Assembly (NCBI GenBank): GCA_023460715.1
Contig: JAEWPH010000258.1
Coordinates: forward strand, 1-22,475
Reading direction: 5' to 3'
From: Pseudomonadota bacterium
GTDB lineage: Bacteria; Pseudomonadota; Gammaproteobacteria; Burkholderiales; Burkholderiaceae_C
Length of the DNA stretch: 22,475 bases
Both the position numbers and the translations under genes were made by a program. Of the stretch, positions 13,772 through 22,414 are shown one piece after another (within the stretch, counting starts at the first letter, position 1; every line of letters begins with the position of its first letter). A model generated the notes under the pieces. The model did no database searches. It saw only the letters and a program-made list of their open reading frames with translations, and was not told the DNA's origin.

Positions 13772-15049
13772 TCACTTCACCGCCCGGTAGCCGATGTCGC
13801 GCCGGTACTGCGCGCCATCGAAATGCACGCCGCGCGCCACGTCGTACACCTTCTGCTGCGCGAGCTTCACGCTGTCGGCCAGCGCCGTCACGCACAGCAC
13901 GCGGCCGCCCGTCGTGTGCGGCACGCCGTCCTTCAGGGCCGTGCCGGCATGGAAGACCACGGCATCGTCGGCATCGGCCGGCAGGCCGGTGATGGCGTCG
14001 CCCTTGCGCGGGTTCTCGGGGTAGCCGTGGGCGGCCATGACCACGCCCAGCGCGGGGCGGCGGTCCCATTGCAGGTCCACCTGGTCGAGCTTGCCGTCCA
14101 CGGCCGCGCCCAGCAGGTCCACCATGTCGCTCTTCAGGCGCATCAGGATGGGCTGGGTCTCGGGGTCGCCCATGCGGCAGTTGAACTCCAGCGTCTTGGG
14201 GTGGCCGCTGGCGTCGATCATCAGGCCCGCATACAGGAAGCCGGTGTACTGAATGCCGTCCTTTTCCATGCCGCGGATGGTCGGCAGGATGATCTCGCGC
14301 ATGGCACGGGCGTGCACATCGGCCGTGACCACGGGCGCGGGCGAGTACGCGCCCATGCCGCCGGTGTTCGGGCCCTCGTCGCCGTCCTTCAGGCGCTTGT
14401 GGTCCTGGCTGGTGGCCAGGGCCGTGACGTTCTTCCCGTCGCACAGCACGATGAAGGAGGCTTCTTCGCCTTCGAGGAACTCCTCGATCACCACACGGGC
14501 GCCGCCGTCGTTGTGCGTCACGCCGTACTTGTTATCGACCAGCATGAAATCGACCGCGTCATGCGCCTCCTGCAGCGTCATGGCCACCACCACGCCCTTG
14601 CCGGCCGCCAGGCCGTCGGCCTTGATGACGATGGGCGCGCCCAGGCGGTCCACGAAGGCATGGGCGGCGGCGGGCTCGGTGAAGGTGTCGTAGTCGGCCG
14701 TGGGAATGCCGTGGCGGCGCATGAAGGCCTTGGAGAAAGCCTTGGAGCTTTCCAGCTGCGCGGCCGCCTTGGTCGGGCCGAAGATGCGCAAACCATGGGC
14801 ACGGAACTCGTCCACCACGCCAGCGGCCAGGGGGGCCTCGGGGCCGACCACCGTGAGGCCGATCTTGTTTTCCTGCGCCCAGACCCGCAGGGCCTGCACG
14901 TCGGTGATCTCGATGTTCTCCAGCTTGGGGTTCAGGGCGGTGCCGCCGTTGCCCGGCGCCACGTAGACCTTCGTGGCCTTGGGAGACTGGCTGATCTTCC
15001 AGGCCATCGCGTGTTCTCGGCCGCCGCCACCAATCACAAGAATTTTCAT
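13772..15049 (-). CDS. purD: Phosphoribosylamine-glycine ligase
   Basis: A 425-residue ATP-grasp enzyme that joins glycine to phosphoribosylamine, the second step of purine synthesis. N-terminal [31 protein letters not shown], the ATP-grasp core ([27 protein letters not shown]), [14 protein letters not shown], and metal-binding [12 protein letters not shown] are all present. Length equals typical PurD. Its ATG overlaps the TGA of yebC by four bases (ATGA), which suggests translational coupling and a common transcript. Confidence 0.97.
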   Translation of the reverse strand: MKILVIGGGGREHAMAWKISQSPKATKVYVAPGNGGTALNPKLENIEITDVQALRVWAQENKIGLTVVGPEAPLAAGVVDEFRAHGLRIFGPTKAAAQLESSKAFSKAFMRRHGIPTADYDTFTEPAAAHAFVDRLGAPIVIKADGLAAGKGVVVAMTLQEAHDAVDFMLVDNKYGVTHNDGGARVVIEEFLEGEEASFIVLCDGKNVTALATSQDHKRLKDGDEGPNTGGMGAYSPAPVVTADVHARAMREIILPTIRGMEKDGIQYTGFLYAGLMIDASGHPKTLEFNCRMGDPETQPILMRLKSDMVDLLGAAVDGKLDQVDLQWDRRPALGVVMAAHGYPENPRKGDAITGLPADADDAVVFHAGTALKDGVPHTTGGRVLCVTALADSVKLAQQKVYDVARGVHFDGAQYRRDIGYRAVK

Positions 15050-15765
15050 AAGGCAGCGTTGTGGTAGACCTCTTGCACGTCGTCCAGGTCTTCGATGATG
15101 TCCAGCAGTTTCTGCATGCGCTCGGCGTCCTCGCCGGCCAGCTCGATGGTGACGTCGGGGCGCATGGTGACGTCGGCCACGTCGGGCGCCAGGCCTGCGG
15201 CTTCCAGGGCGTTCTTCACGGCCTCGAAGTCGGCCGGGGCCGTCAGCACCTCGATGGCGCCGTCGTCGCCGGTGACCACGTCCTCGGCGCCGGCTTCCAG
15301 CGCCACTTCCATGACCTTGTCCTCGTCCGTGCCCGGGGCGAAGATCAGCTGGCCCACGTGCTTGAACTGGAAGGCCACCGAGCCCTCGGTGCCCATGTTG
15401 CCGCCGTGCTTGCTGAACGCATGGCGCACTTCGGCCACGGTGCGCACGCGGTTGTCGGTCATGGTGTCCACGATGATCGCCGCGCCGCCGATGCCGTAGC
15501 CCTCGTAGCGGATTTCCTCGTAGGTCAGGCCTTCGGCATTGCCGGTGGCCTTGTCGATGTTGTACTTGATGCGGTCCGCCGGCATGTTGGCGGCCTTGGC
15601 CTTGTCGATCGCCAGGCGCAGGCGGGGGTTGGCCGACACGTCACCGCCACCGGCGCGGGCCGCCACGGTGATTTCACGAATGATCCGGGTCCAGATCTTG
15701 CCGCGCTTCTCATCCTGCCGCCCCTTGCGGTGCTGGATGTTCGCCCATTTACTGTGTCCTGCCAC
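15046..15765 (-). CDS. yebC: YebC/PmpR-family regulatory or translation factor
   Basis: A 239-residue protein of the YebC/PmpR family. N-terminal [18 protein letters not shown] and [18 protein letters not shown], then [20 protein letters not shown] and [23 protein letters not shown] (in part), are diagnostic. Members have been described as transcription regulators and more recently as factors easing ribosome stalling; which applies here cannot be read. The start codon is GTG (15765-15763), backed by AAGGA six bases upstream; the conserved N-terminus leaves no other start. It heads the minus-strand run that continues into purD. Confidence 0.95.
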   Translation of the reverse strand: MAGHSKWANIQHRKGRQDEKRGKIWTRIIREITVAARAGGGDVSANPRLRLAIDKAKAANMPADRIKYNIDKATGNAEGLTYEEIRYEGYGIGGAAIIVDTMTDNRVRTVAEVRHAFSKHGGNMGTEGSVAFQFKHVGQLIFAPGTDEDKVMEVALEAGAEDVVTGDDGAIEVLTAPADFEAVKNALEAAGLAPDVADVTMRPDVTIELAGEDAERMQKLLDIIEDLDDVQEVYHNAAL

Positions 15766-15812
15766 AGAGAGTCCTTCGGTACGGGTATTGATTTAATAAT
15801 CCACTGCCCGGG

Positions 15813-15818
15813 ATTTTA
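15813..15818 (-). promoter_or_regulatory. Possible -10 of the yebC-purD transcript
   Basis: The 88-base divergent gap between yebC and the HerA-like gene has TAAAAT on the minus strand (15818 to 15813), about 48 bases before the yebC GTG. It is the best -10 match there. A convincing -35 is not visible, and TATTAA nearer to the gene is an alternative. Confidence 0.35.
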
Positions 15819-15853
15819 CGTTCCCGCCCTTCCCTCACCTTTCTCACACCGCC

Positions 15854-17467
15854 ATGGCCGAACCTCTGCTGATTGCCCAGTCGGGCGCTACCGAATGCCA
15901 ACTGCTGCCGGGCCTGGCCAACCGCCACGGCCTGATCACCGGGGCCACGGGCACCGGCAAGACCGTCACGCTGCAGACGCTGGCCGAGCAGTTCTCGCGC
16001 ATCGGCGTGCCGGTGTTCATGGCCGACGTGAAGGGCGACCTCACGGGCATCAGCCAGACCGGCAGCATCGCGCCCAAGCTGGCAGCCACGCTGCAGGAGC
16101 GCGGCCTGGCCCTGCCCACGCCCGGCCGTTGCCCGACCACGCTGTGGGACGTGTTCGGCGAGCAGGGCCACCCGGTGCGGGCCACCGTGTCCGACATGGG
16201 CCCGCTGCTGCTGGGCCGCATGCTCAACCTCAACGAGACGCAGCTGGGCGTGCTGAACCTGGTGTTCAAGATCGCCGACGACAACGGCCTGCTGCTGCTC
16301 GACCTGAAGGACCTGCGCGCCATGCTCACCTACGTGGGCGACAACGCAAAGGAGTTCACCACCGAGTACGGCAACATCAGCGCCGCTAGCGTGGGAGCCA
16401 TCCAGCGCGGGCTGCTGCAGATCGAGACCCAGGGCGGCGACCGGTTCTTCGGCGAGCCGATGCTCGACATCAACGACTTCATGCAGACCGTCGACGTGAA
16501 TGTCGCCCCCGAGACGCCTTCGGCGTCGTCCCCCCAAGGGGGAGCATCTGCCGCTAGAGGCGGCTCGTCGCGGCAGATGGGCGTCATCAACATCCTGGCG
16601 GCCGACAAGCTCATGAATTCGCCGCGCCTGTACGCCACCTTCCTGCTGTGGATGCTGTCCGAGCTGTTCGAGACCCTGCCCGAGATCGGCGACCCCGAAA
16701 AGCCTAAGCTGGTGTTCTTCTTCGACGAGGCCCACCTGCTGTTCAACGAGGCGCCCAAGGTGCTGGTCGAACGCATCGAGCTGGTGGTGCGCCTGGTGCG
16801 CTCCAAGGGCGTGGGCGTGTACTTCGTCACGCAGAACCCGCTGGACATTCCCGACAGCGTGCTGGCCCAGCTGGGTAACCGCGTGCAGCACGCGCTGCGC
16901 GCCTTCACGCCGCGCGACCAGAAGGCCGTGAAGGCCACGGCGACCACGATGCGGCCCAAGCCGGGCCTGGACATCGAGGCCGCGATCACCGAACTGGCCG
17001 TGGGCGAGGCGCTGGTGAGCTTTCTGGATGCAAAAGGCCGCCCCAGCATCACGGAGCGCGTCTTCGTGCTGCCGCCGGGCAGCCAGATCGGCCCGATCAC
17101 GCCGCAGCAGCGCCAGGCCCTTCTTGCCCAGTCGCTGGTGGCCGGCGTGTACGAGAAGGTGGTGGACCGCGAGTCGGCCTACGAAAAGCTCAAGGGCCGC
17201 ACGGCCGAGGCAGCGGACCAGGCCGCGGCCGCCCAGCCCGGCCGGGGCACGGCAGCCTCTCCGGCCAGCGACGACAGCGGCGGCGGCCTGATGGGCGGGC
17301 TCAACGACGTGCTGTTCGGCACCACCGGCCCGCGCGGCGGCAAGCGCGACGGCCTGGTGCAGACCATGGCCAAATCGGCGGTGCGCACCATGGGCACCTC
17401 GCTCGGGCGCGAGATCCTGCGCGGCGTGCTGGGCAGCGTGTTCGGCGGCGCCAAGAAGAAGCGCTGA
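15854..17467 (+). CDS. HerA-like ATPase (DUF853/YjgR-type)
   Basis: A 537-residue FtsK/HerA-superfamily ATPase of the DUF853 type (E. coli YjgR is a relative). Walker A is GATGTGKT (30-37), with [12 protein letters not shown] as Walker [20 protein letters not shown] holds the sensor-like TQNP motif, and [21 protein letters not shown] follows. The function is not established; DNA-translocating or helicase roles are inferred from HerA. Residues about 214-241 ([10 protein letters not shown] and following) interrupt the otherwise conserved stretch between INDFMQT and [11 protein letters not shown]. They are encoded by a hairpin repeat in frame. Residues 455-495 are Ala/Gly/Pro-rich linker. The end ([20 protein letters not shown]) matches the family C-terminus. 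No ribosome site precedes ATG 15854. Confidence 0.9.
   Translation: MAEPLLIAQSGATECQLLPGLANRHGLITGATGTGKTVTLQTLAEQFSRIGVPVFMADVKGDLTGISQTGSIAPKLAATLQERGLALPTPGRCPTTLWDVFGEQGHPVRATVSDMGPLLLGRMLNLNETQLGVLNLVFKIADDNGLLLLDLKDLRAMLTYVGDNAKEFTTEYGNISAASVGAIQRGLLQIETQGGDRFFGEPMLDINDFMQTVDVNVAPETPSASSPQGGASAARGGSSRQMGVINILAADKLMNSPRLYATFLLWMLSELFETLPEIGDPEKPKLVFFFDEAHLLFNEAPKVLVERIELVVRLVRSKGVGVYFVTQNPLDIPDSVLAQLGNRVQHALRAFTPRDQKAVKATATTMRPKPGLDIEAAITELAVGEALVSFLDAKGRPSITERVFVLPPGSQIGPITPQQRQALLAQSLVAGVYEKVVDRESAYEKLKGRTAEAADQAAAAQPGRGTAASPASDDSGGGLMGGLNDVLFGTTGPRGGKRDGLVQTMAKSAVRTMGTSLGREILRGVLGSVFGGAKKKR
16511..16580 (+). repeat. Hairpin repeat R4 embedded in frame in the HerA-like gene
   Basis: Three stems occur in 70 bases: GACGCC-TTC-GGCGTC (16513-16527); a C-run/G-run stem (16531-16542); and CATCTGCCGC (16545-16554) with GCGGCAGATG (16570-16579), a perfect 10-bp pair enclosing GCCGC/GCGGC (16550-16564). 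It shares GGCGTCGTCCCCC with intergenic repeat R3. It is translated as a Ser/Ala/Gly/Pro-rich loop without stops. Confidence 0.65.
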
Positions 17468-17530
17468 CCGGCGCCTGAGGGCATGCGGCCCCGGCGCTGC
17501 ACGGTCTCCGCGGGCGCGCTATGGTTCCAG

Positions 17531-17621
17531 GAGCTGCTCGCGCTTGTTGCGCCTTGAGTTCCATGCCAAAAGACCTAAAGGGGTCCGCACAGCAAGCGCA
17601 AGCAGCTATTTTTTTGATAGC
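17531..17621. repeat. Dispersed ATAGCTG repeat, copy E (composite inverted pair)
   Basis: The core is on the minus strand: GCTAT (17605-17609) with ATAGC (17617-17621), then ATAGCTG (17609 to 17603) and CTTGCGCTTGC. A second, forward half-copy AGCTGCTCGCGCTTG at 17532-17546 pairs with it at 14 of 15 positions across a loop of about 46 bases. It lies 19 bases before the GST start, within its 5' leader or promoter region. Confidence 0.65.
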
Positions 17622-17639
17622 AAACATCCGGAGCCCCGC

Positions 17640-18341
17640 ATGATCGACCTGCATTACTGGACCACGCCCAACGGCCACAAGATCACCCTGTTCCTGGAGG
17701 AGGCCGGCCTGCCCTACCGCCTGCTGCCGGTGAACATCGGCCGCGGCGAGCAGTTCCAGCCCGACTTTCTGCGCATCGCCCCCAACAACCGCATCCCCGC
17801 CATCGTCGACCACGCCCCGGCCGGCGGCGGCGAGCCGGTGTCCGTGTTCGAGTCCGGCGCCATCCTGCTGTACCTGGCCGACAAGACCGGCCAGTTCATT
17901 GCGCAGGACCTGCGCGGCCGCACCGAGGCGCTGCAGTGGCTGTTCTGGCAGATGGGCGGCCTGGGGCCCATGGCCGGGCAGAACCACCACTTCACGCAGT
18001 ACGCGCCCGAGCCCGTGCCCTACGCCATCGATCGCTACGTGAAGGAGACGGCCCGCCTCTACGGCGTGCTCGACAAGCACCTGTCCGATGGCCGCGAGTA
18101 CATCGCCGGCAGCTACTCCATCGCCGACATGGCCAGCTACCCGTGGATCGTGCCGCACGAGAAGCAGCGGCAGGACCTGAAGGACTTTCCGCACCTGGCG
18201 CAGTGGTTCGCCCGCATCCAGGCCCGCCCGGCCACGGTGCGCGCCTACGACCTGGTGCAGACCGTGAACACCGCACCGACGGTGGACGAGGACGCGAAGA
18301 AGGTGCTGTTCGGGCAGGATGCCAGCACCGTGCGGCGCTGA
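17640..18341 (+). CDS. Glutathione S-transferase family protein (YfcG/Nu-class-like)
   Basis: A 233-residue protein with an N-terminal thioredoxin-fold domain (about 1-85) and a helical C-terminal domain (about 90-215). YWTTPNGHKITLFLEEAGL (6-24) and the ESGAILLYLADKTG stretch match the YfcG/Ure2-like Nu class, where a Thr/Asn pair near the N-terminus replaces the catalytic Tyr/Ser/Cys of other GSTs. These enzymes act mainly as glutathione-dependent disulfide reductases. RIAPNNRIPAIVD includes the cis-proline of the GSH site. YIAGSYSIADMASYPWI is the conserved N-capping and hydrophobic staple region. ATG 17640 has CGGAG about 6 bases upstream. A longer frame from 17544 runs through a repeat. 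Confidence 0.9.
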   Translation: MIDLHYWTTPNGHKITLFLEEAGLPYRLLPVNIGRGEQFQPDFLRIAPNNRIPAIVDHAPAGGGEPVSVFESGAILLYLADKTGQFIAQDLRGRTEALQWLFWQMGGLGPMAGQNHHFTQYAPEPVPYAIDRYVKETARLYGVLDKHLSDGREYIAGSYSIADMASYPWIVPHEKQRQDLKDFPHLAQWFARIQARPATVRAYDLVQTVNTAPTVDEDAKKVLFGQDASTVRR

Positions 18342-18401
18342 AGGCGGCGGCCGCCGCGCGATCCGTCGCGCAGGTGACGGCGCGGCGTGCGCCGGGCGGC
18401 C

Positions 18402-18407
18402 TAGAGT
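18402..18407 (+). promoter_or_regulatory. Candidate -10 placing transcription start at the isomerase ATG
   Basis: TAGAGT at 18402-18407 ends seven bases before ATG 18415, and no Shine-Dalgarno sequence is present. If it is a -10 box, the transcript would begin at or next to the start codon (leaderless). No clear -35 is seen at the normal distance. Confidence 0.3.
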
Positions 18408-18414
18408 GCGCCGC

Positions 18415-19269
18415 ATGAACCCCGACACCGCCGCCCTCACCAGCTTTCGCCTGACCGTCACGGACCAGGTCGCGCACCTCGTGCTCGACCGCCCGGACGC
18501 CCTCAACACCATGCACCCGACCTTCTGGCGCGAGCTGGACGCGGTGCTCGCGCGGCTGCACCGCTCGGGCGAGGCGCGGGCGCTGGTCATCAGCAGCACG
18601 GGCAAGCACTTCTCGGCCGGCATGGCGCTGGAGACCTTCGGCGGCGCCGTCGCCATGGACGACCAGACCCCCGAGGGCCGGGCCGCCATCTTCGACCTGC
18701 TGACCGACATGCAGGCCACCTTCACGCGCATCGAATCGCTGCGCATCCCGGTGATCGCCGCCATCCACGGCGGCTGCATCGGCGGCGCGGTGGACATGGT
18801 GACGGCGGCCTGCATCCGCTACGCCACCGCGGACGCCTTCTTCTGCATCCAGGAGATCAACATCGGCATGGTGGCCGACGTGGGCACGCTGCAGCGCCTG
18901 CCCAAGCTGATCCCGCTGGGCATCGTCAAGGAACTCGCTTACACCGGCCGGCGCCTGCCCGCGCAGCGCGCCCTGGCCTGCGGGCTGGTGAACGAGGTCT
19001 TCGACACGCAGGCGGCGATGGTGGACGCCGCTCTGGCCTGCGCGCGCGAGATCGCCGCCAAGCCGCCGGTCGCCATCTGGGGCACCAAGCAGGCCGTGCA
19101 TTACGCACGCGACCATTCCGTGGACGACAGCCTGCGCCAGATGGGCTGGCTGCAGGGCGCCATCTGGAGCAATCGCCACGTGGGCGAGGCCGTGGGCGCG
19201 ATGCGCGAGCGCCGTGCGGGCGGCTTCCCCGACCTGGCGCCCGTGCAGCGCTTCAGCGAGCAGGGCTGA
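18415..19269 (+). CDS. Enoyl-CoA hydratase/isomerase family, dienoyl-CoA isomerase-like
   Basis: A 284-residue crotonase-fold protein. HFSAGMALE (65-73) and HGGCIGGAVDMVTAACIRY (118-136) form the oxyanion-hole region. Acidic residues D127, E147 and D155 have the same order and spacing (20 and 8 residues) as D176, E196 and D204 of mammalian delta3,5-delta2,4-dienoyl-CoA isomerase, and the QEINIGMVADVGTLQRLPK string resembles that enzyme. It probably moves double bonds in dienoyl-CoA during degradation of unsaturated fatty acids, or acts on a similar acyl-CoA. No beta-oxidation genes are adjacent. A 14-bp GC palindrome (18344-18357) lies in the short gap after the GST gene. The start is chosen at the first ATG before the fold; there is no ribosome site. 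Confidence 0.88.
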   Translation: MNPDTAALTSFRLTVTDQVAHLVLDRPDALNTMHPTFWRELDAVLARLHRSGEARALVISSTGKHFSAGMALETFGGAVAMDDQTPEGRAAIFDLLTDMQATFTRIESLRIPVIAAIHGGCIGGAVDMVTAACIRYATADAFFCIQEINIGMVADVGTLQRLPKLIPLGIVKELAYTGRRLPAQRALACGLVNEVFDTQAAMVDAALACAREIAAKPPVAIWGTKQAVHYARDHSVDDSLRQMGWLQGAIWSNRHVGEAVGAMRERRAGGFPDLAPVQRFSEQG

Positions 19270-19344
19270 GCCCCGCAGGTTGCGGCCGGCCACCGCCCGC
19301 GCCCCTCGCGGGCCTTGCTGGCCTTGAGGGGGCCCTGCGCTCCG

Positions 19345-19402
19345 GCTATCAATTTCGATAGCTGCCTGCGCTTGCCACAAGCGCGCTGGAGGCACTTTTC
19401 GC
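19345..19402 (+). repeat. Dispersed ATAGCTG repeat, copy F (best-formed)
   Basis: GCTATC (19345-19350) and GATAGC (19357-19362) form the first stem. ATAGCTG is at 19358-19364. GCGCTT (19368-19373) with AAGCGC (19379-19384) is a perfect second stem. GCTGGAGGCACTTTTC follows and matches copy C. It lies in the gap between the isomerase and dehydratase genes. Confidence 0.75.
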
Positions 19403-19406
19403 CCTC

Positions 19407-19430
19407 AGACCGCAGCGGGCGGTCTATGAT
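19407..19430 (+). promoter_or_regulatory. Palindrome overlapping a -10 box before the dehydratase gene
   Basis: AGACCGC (19407-19413) and GCGGTCT (19419-19425) are a perfect 7-bp inverted repeat with a five-base spacer. The last base begins TATGAT (19425-19430), a strong -10 match 43 bases before ATG 19473. The arrangement suits a regulator binding between the -35 and -10 regions. No -35 consensus is visible. Confidence 0.45.
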
Positions 19431-19472
19431 GCGGCACCCCGGTCCTTGGACCACCTACGCGAGGATGACGCC

Positions 19473-20447
19473 ATGGACACGCACACCCCGGCCCTTCCCA
19501 CCTACGACGACGTCGCCGCAGCGGCCCGGCGTCTCGACGGCGTGGCGCACCGCACGCCGGTGCTGCGTTCCAGCACGGCGGATACCAGGGTGGGCGCGCA
19601 GCTGTTCTTCAAGTGCGAGAACCTGCAGCGCATGGGCGCCTTCAAGTTCCGCGGCGCCTACAACGCGCTGTCGCAGTTCTCGGATGCGCAGCGCGAGCGC
19701 GGCGTGCTCGCCTTCTCCTCCGGCAACCACGCCCAGGCCATCGCCCTGTCGGCCCGGCTGCTGGACATGCCCGCCGTGATCGTCATGCCCGAGGACGCGC
19801 CGGCCGCCAAGATGGCCGCCACGCGCGAGTACGGCGCCCAGGTGGTCACCTACAACCGCTTCACCGAAGACCGCGAGGCCATCAGCCGCCGTCTGGCGAC
19901 CGAGCGCGGCATGACGCTGGTGCCGCCGTTCGACCACCCGCACGTCATCGCCGGCCAGGGCACGGTGGCCAAGGAGCTGTTCGAGGAGGTGCCGGATCTC
20001 GACTACCTCTTCGTCTGCCTGGGCGGCGGCGGCCTGCTGTCGGGCTGCCTGCTGGCCGCCAAGGCGCTGGCGCCCGGCTGCCAGGTGATCGGCGTGGAGC
20101 CGCAGGCCGGCAACGACGCGCAGCAGTCCCTGCGGGCCGGGCACATCGTGCGCATCGAGACGCCGCGCACCATCGCCGATGGCGCGCAGACGCCCTCGCT
20201 GGGGGAGCTCACCTTTCCCATCATCCAGCGCGACGTGGCCGACATCCTCACCGTGACCGACGAACAGCTGGTGGACGCGCTGCGCTTCTTTGCCGAGCGC
20301 ATGAAGATCGTGGTGGAGCCGACCGGAGCGCTGGCCTTTGCCGGTGCGCAGCACGGCGGCGCGGAGCTGCACGGCAAGCGCGTGGGCATCGTCATCAGCG
20401 GCGGCAACGTCGATCTGGCGCGCTACGCCCGCTTCCTGGGCGAATAG
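19473..20447 (+). CDS. Threonine/serine dehydratase family (possibly threo-3-hydroxyaspartate ammonia-lyase)
   Basis: A 324-residue fold-type II PLP enzyme. The Schiff-base lysine is K58 ([12 protein letters not shown]), the substrate loop is [13 protein letters not shown], and the phosphate-binding loop is [10 protein letters not shown]. There is no C-terminal regulatory ACT-like domain, so it is not the long biosynthetic IlvA. Its length fits catabolic threonine dehydratases, serine racemases and threo-3-hydroxy-L-aspartate ammonia-lyases, which cannot be told apart with confidence by motif alone. Start 19473 is preceded by GAGGATGA at about 8 bases; an in-frame ATG at 19446 is less well placed. 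The palindrome over the -10 box suggests a dedicated control. Confidence 0.9.
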   Translation: MDTHTPALPTYDDVAAAARRLDGVAHRTPVLRSSTADTRVGAQLFFKCENLQRMGAFKFRGAYNALSQFSDAQRERGVLAFSSGNHAQAIALSARLLDMPAVIVMPEDAPAAKMAATREYGAQVVTYNRFTEDREAISRRLATERGMTLVPPFDHPHVIAGQGTVAKELFEEVPDLDYLFVCLGGGGLLSGCLLAAKALAPGCQVIGVEPQAGNDAQQSLRAGHIVRIETPRTIADGAQTPSLGELTFPIIQRDVADILTVTDEQLVDALRFFAERMKIVVEPTGALAFAGAQHGGAELHGKRVGIVISGGNVDLARYARFLGE

Positions 20448-20533
20448 CAGGGCAACGCGCCCCGCGCTGCGGGCAAAATCGGGGGTCCGGATTTCCCCTT
20501 TCCCATTCATTTCCCAAGAAGAGGCCTTCGCCC

Positions 20534-21163
20534 ATGAGCAACGTCCACGTCATCGACCATCCCCTGGTGCAGCACAAGCTGACCCTGATGCGCCGCAAGG
20601 ACGCCAGCACCAACAGCTTCCGCCGCCTGCTGGGCGAGCTGAGCACCCTGATGGCCTATGAGATCACGCGCGACATGCCGCTGCAGGACATCGAGGTCGA
20701 GACCCCGCTGGAGACCATGACCGGCAAGGTCATCGACGGCAAGAAGCAGGTGCTGGTATCCATCCTGCGCGCCGGCAACGGCTTCCTGGACGGCATGCTG
20801 AACGTGATCCCGGGCGCCCGCATCGGCCATATCGGCCTGTACCGCGACCCCGAGACGCTGCAGCCCGTCGAGTACTACTTCAAGATGCCGTCCGAGATGG
20901 AAGAGCGCGACATCATCGTGGTGGACCCGATGCTGGCCACCGGCAACTCCGCCGCCGCCGCCGTGGCACGGCTCAAGCAGCTCAAGCCGCGCTCGATCAA
21001 GTTCGTGTGCCTGCTGGCGGCCCCCGAAGGCGTGGCCACGCTGCAGAAGGCCCACCCCGACGTGCCGATCTACACCGCGGCCATCGACCGCGAGCTGAAC
21101 GACCACGGCTACATCCTGCCGGGCCTGGGCGACGCGGGCGACCGCATCTTCGGCACCAAGTAA
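20534..21163 (+). CDS. upp: Uracil phosphoribosyltransferase
   Basis: A 209-residue enzyme making UMP from uracil and PRPP in pyrimidine salvage. Present are the N-terminal [38 protein letters not shown], the PRPP-binding [15 protein letters not shown], and the uracil-binding C-terminus [18 protein letters not shown]. Length is standard (208-209). GAGG lies about 9 bases before ATG 20534. The neighbouring BMP-family binding protein suggests that nucleoside or base uptake and salvage are near each other here, but the two genes are 203 bases apart. Confidence 0.97.
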   Translation: MSNVHVIDHPLVQHKLTLMRRKDASTNSFRRLLGELSTLMAYEITRDMPLQDIEVETPLETMTGKVIDGKKQVLVSILRAGNGFLDGMLNVIPGARIGHIGLYRDPETLQPVEYYFKMPSEMEERDIIVVDPMLATGNSAAAAVARLKQLKPRSIKFVCLLAAPEGVATLQKAHPDVPIYTAAIDRELNDHGYILPGLGDAGDRIFGTK

Positions 21164-21313
21164 GAGGAAAGAAAAAGGCGGCACCACGGACACGGCCTGG
21201 CGCGCATGGCACATCGTCACGCACCCTCCGCGCTGCCGTCGATGCGCTGCCCCGCCCGGGTGGTTTCGCAGGGCTCGCGCCCACCCTTCTCCGAGCAGGC
21301 CACTGGCGCGCAT

Positions 21314-21325
21314 CTTGCATGCAAG
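21314..21325. promoter_or_regulatory. Perfect 12-bp palindrome before the BMP-protein gene
   Basis: CTTGCATGCAAG is self-complementary and lies 42-53 bases before ATG 21367, in a 203-base gap otherwise without clear structure. Position and symmetry suit a dimeric regulator site. It could also arise by chance. Confidence 0.3.
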
Positions 21326-21366
21326 GCCTGGACCTGATTTCTCCACCCTGCCGCCAAGGACCGTCC

Positions 21367-22377
21367 ATGACCTCTCGCCGCATCTTCACCGGCCGCCTGC
21401 TCTGCACCTCGCTCGCCATCTCCGCCACGCTGGGCCTGGCGCCCACGCTTGCCCTGGCGCAGGCCAAGCTGAAGGTGGCGGGCATCTACACCGTGCCCTA
21501 CGAACAGCAATGGGTGAGCCGCATCCACAAGGCGCTCAAGGCCGCGGAAGCGCGGGGTGACATCGAATACAAGAGCAGCGAGAACGTGGCCAACGCCGAC
21601 TACGAGCGCGTGATGCGCGAGTACGCCAACGGCGGCAACCAGCTCATCTTCGGCGAGGTGTTCGGCGTGGAATCGGCCGCCCGCAAGGTGGCCAAGGACT
21701 TCCCCAAGACCGCCTTCGTCATGGGTTCCTCGGGCAAGCCGCAGGCGCCCAACTTCAGCGTCTTCGACAACTACATCCAGGAGCCCGCCTACCTGACCGG
21801 CATGATCGCCGGGGGCATGACCAAGACGAACAAGATCGGCATGGTCGGTGGCTTTCCCATCCCCGAAGTGAACCGCCTGATGCACGCCTTCATGGCGGGC
21901 GCCAAGGAAGTGAACCCCAAGGTGGAGTTCACCATCACCTTCATCAACAGCTGGTTCGACCCGCCCAAGGCCAAGGAAGCCACCTTCGCCATGATCGACA
22001 AGGGTGCGGACGTGCTCTACGCCGAGCGCTTCGGCGTCAGCGACGCGGCCAAGGAAAAGGGCAAGCTCGCCATCGGCAACGTGATCGACACGCAGCCGCA
22101 GTACCCCGACACCGTGGTCGCCTCGGCGCTCTGGCACATGGAGCCCAGCGTGGACCGCGCCATCGGGCTGGTAAAGGCCGGCAAGTTCACCGCCGAAGAC
22201 TACGGCCCGTATTCGATGATGAAGCACAAGGGCTCGTCGCTCAGCGCCCTGGGCACTTTCGAGAAGAAGGTGCCGGCCGAGATCGTGGCCAAGGTCAAGG
22301 CGCGGGAGGCCGACATCCTGGCCGGCAAGTTCACCGTGAAGGTGGACGACAGCCAGCCCAAGTCCACCGCCAAGTGA
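21367..22377 (+). CDS. BMP-family ABC transporter substrate-binding protein
   Basis: A 336-residue periplasmic protein of the BMP/Med family (PnrA-like), whose members bind purine nucleosides or related ligands for ABC importers. An n-region with Arg residues, a hydrophobic core (LLCTSLAISATLGLAPTLA) and ALA-QA give a Sec signal peptide, probably cut after A31. There is no lipobox Cys at the cut site, so it is likely soluble in the periplasm, unlike lipoprotein relatives. KLKVAGIYTVPYEQQWVSRI, FGEVFGVESAA, NKIGMVGGFPIPEVNRL and TFINSWFDPPKAKEA follow the family pattern. AAGGA is seven bases before ATG 21367. Permease and ATPase genes would be expected beyond the window. Confidence 0.92.
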   Translation: MTSRRIFTGRLLCTSLAISATLGLAPTLALAQAKLKVAGIYTVPYEQQWVSRIHKALKAAEARGDIEYKSSENVANADYERVMREYANGGNQLIFGEVFGVESAARKVAKDFPKTAFVMGSSGKPQAPNFSVFDNYIQEPAYLTGMIAGGMTKTNKIGMVGGFPIPEVNRLMHAFMAGAKEVNPKVEFTITFINSWFDPPKAKEATFAMIDKGADVLYAERFGVSDAAKEKGKLAIGNVIDTQPQYPDTVVASALWHMEPSVDRAIGLVKAGKFTAEDYGPYSMMKHKGSSLSALGTFEKKVPAEIVAKVKAREADILAGKFTVKVDDSQPKSTAK

Positions 22378-22384
22378 GCGCCCT

Positions 22385-22406
22385 GGCCGGGCCGCTCGGC
22401 CCGGTC
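22385..22406 (+). terminator. Strong GC hairpin after the binding-protein gene
   Basis: CCGGGCC (22387-22393) and GGCCCGG (22398-22404) form a perfect stem with loop GCTC, extended to nine pairs by one G-T pair and one G-C pair. It starts seven bases after the stop codon. There is no solid T-run, so it may protect the 3' end of the binding-protein mRNA or reduce read-through to downstream transporter genes. Confidence 0.45.
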
Positions 22407-22414
22407 GGTGTTCA

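Noticed and set aside
16498..16583. A frameshift or broken HerA-like gene
   Set aside because: The frame stays open through the repeat and conserved motifs continue in the same frame on both sides, so the gene looks intact with an insert.
15749..16891. A long minus-strand open frame opposite the HerA-like gene
   Set aside because: It is the mirror of a strongly supported gene in GC-rich DNA, rich in His/Gln/Arg/Gly without any domain. Similar shadows occur opposite most genes here (for example 4239-5285 and 19455-20510).
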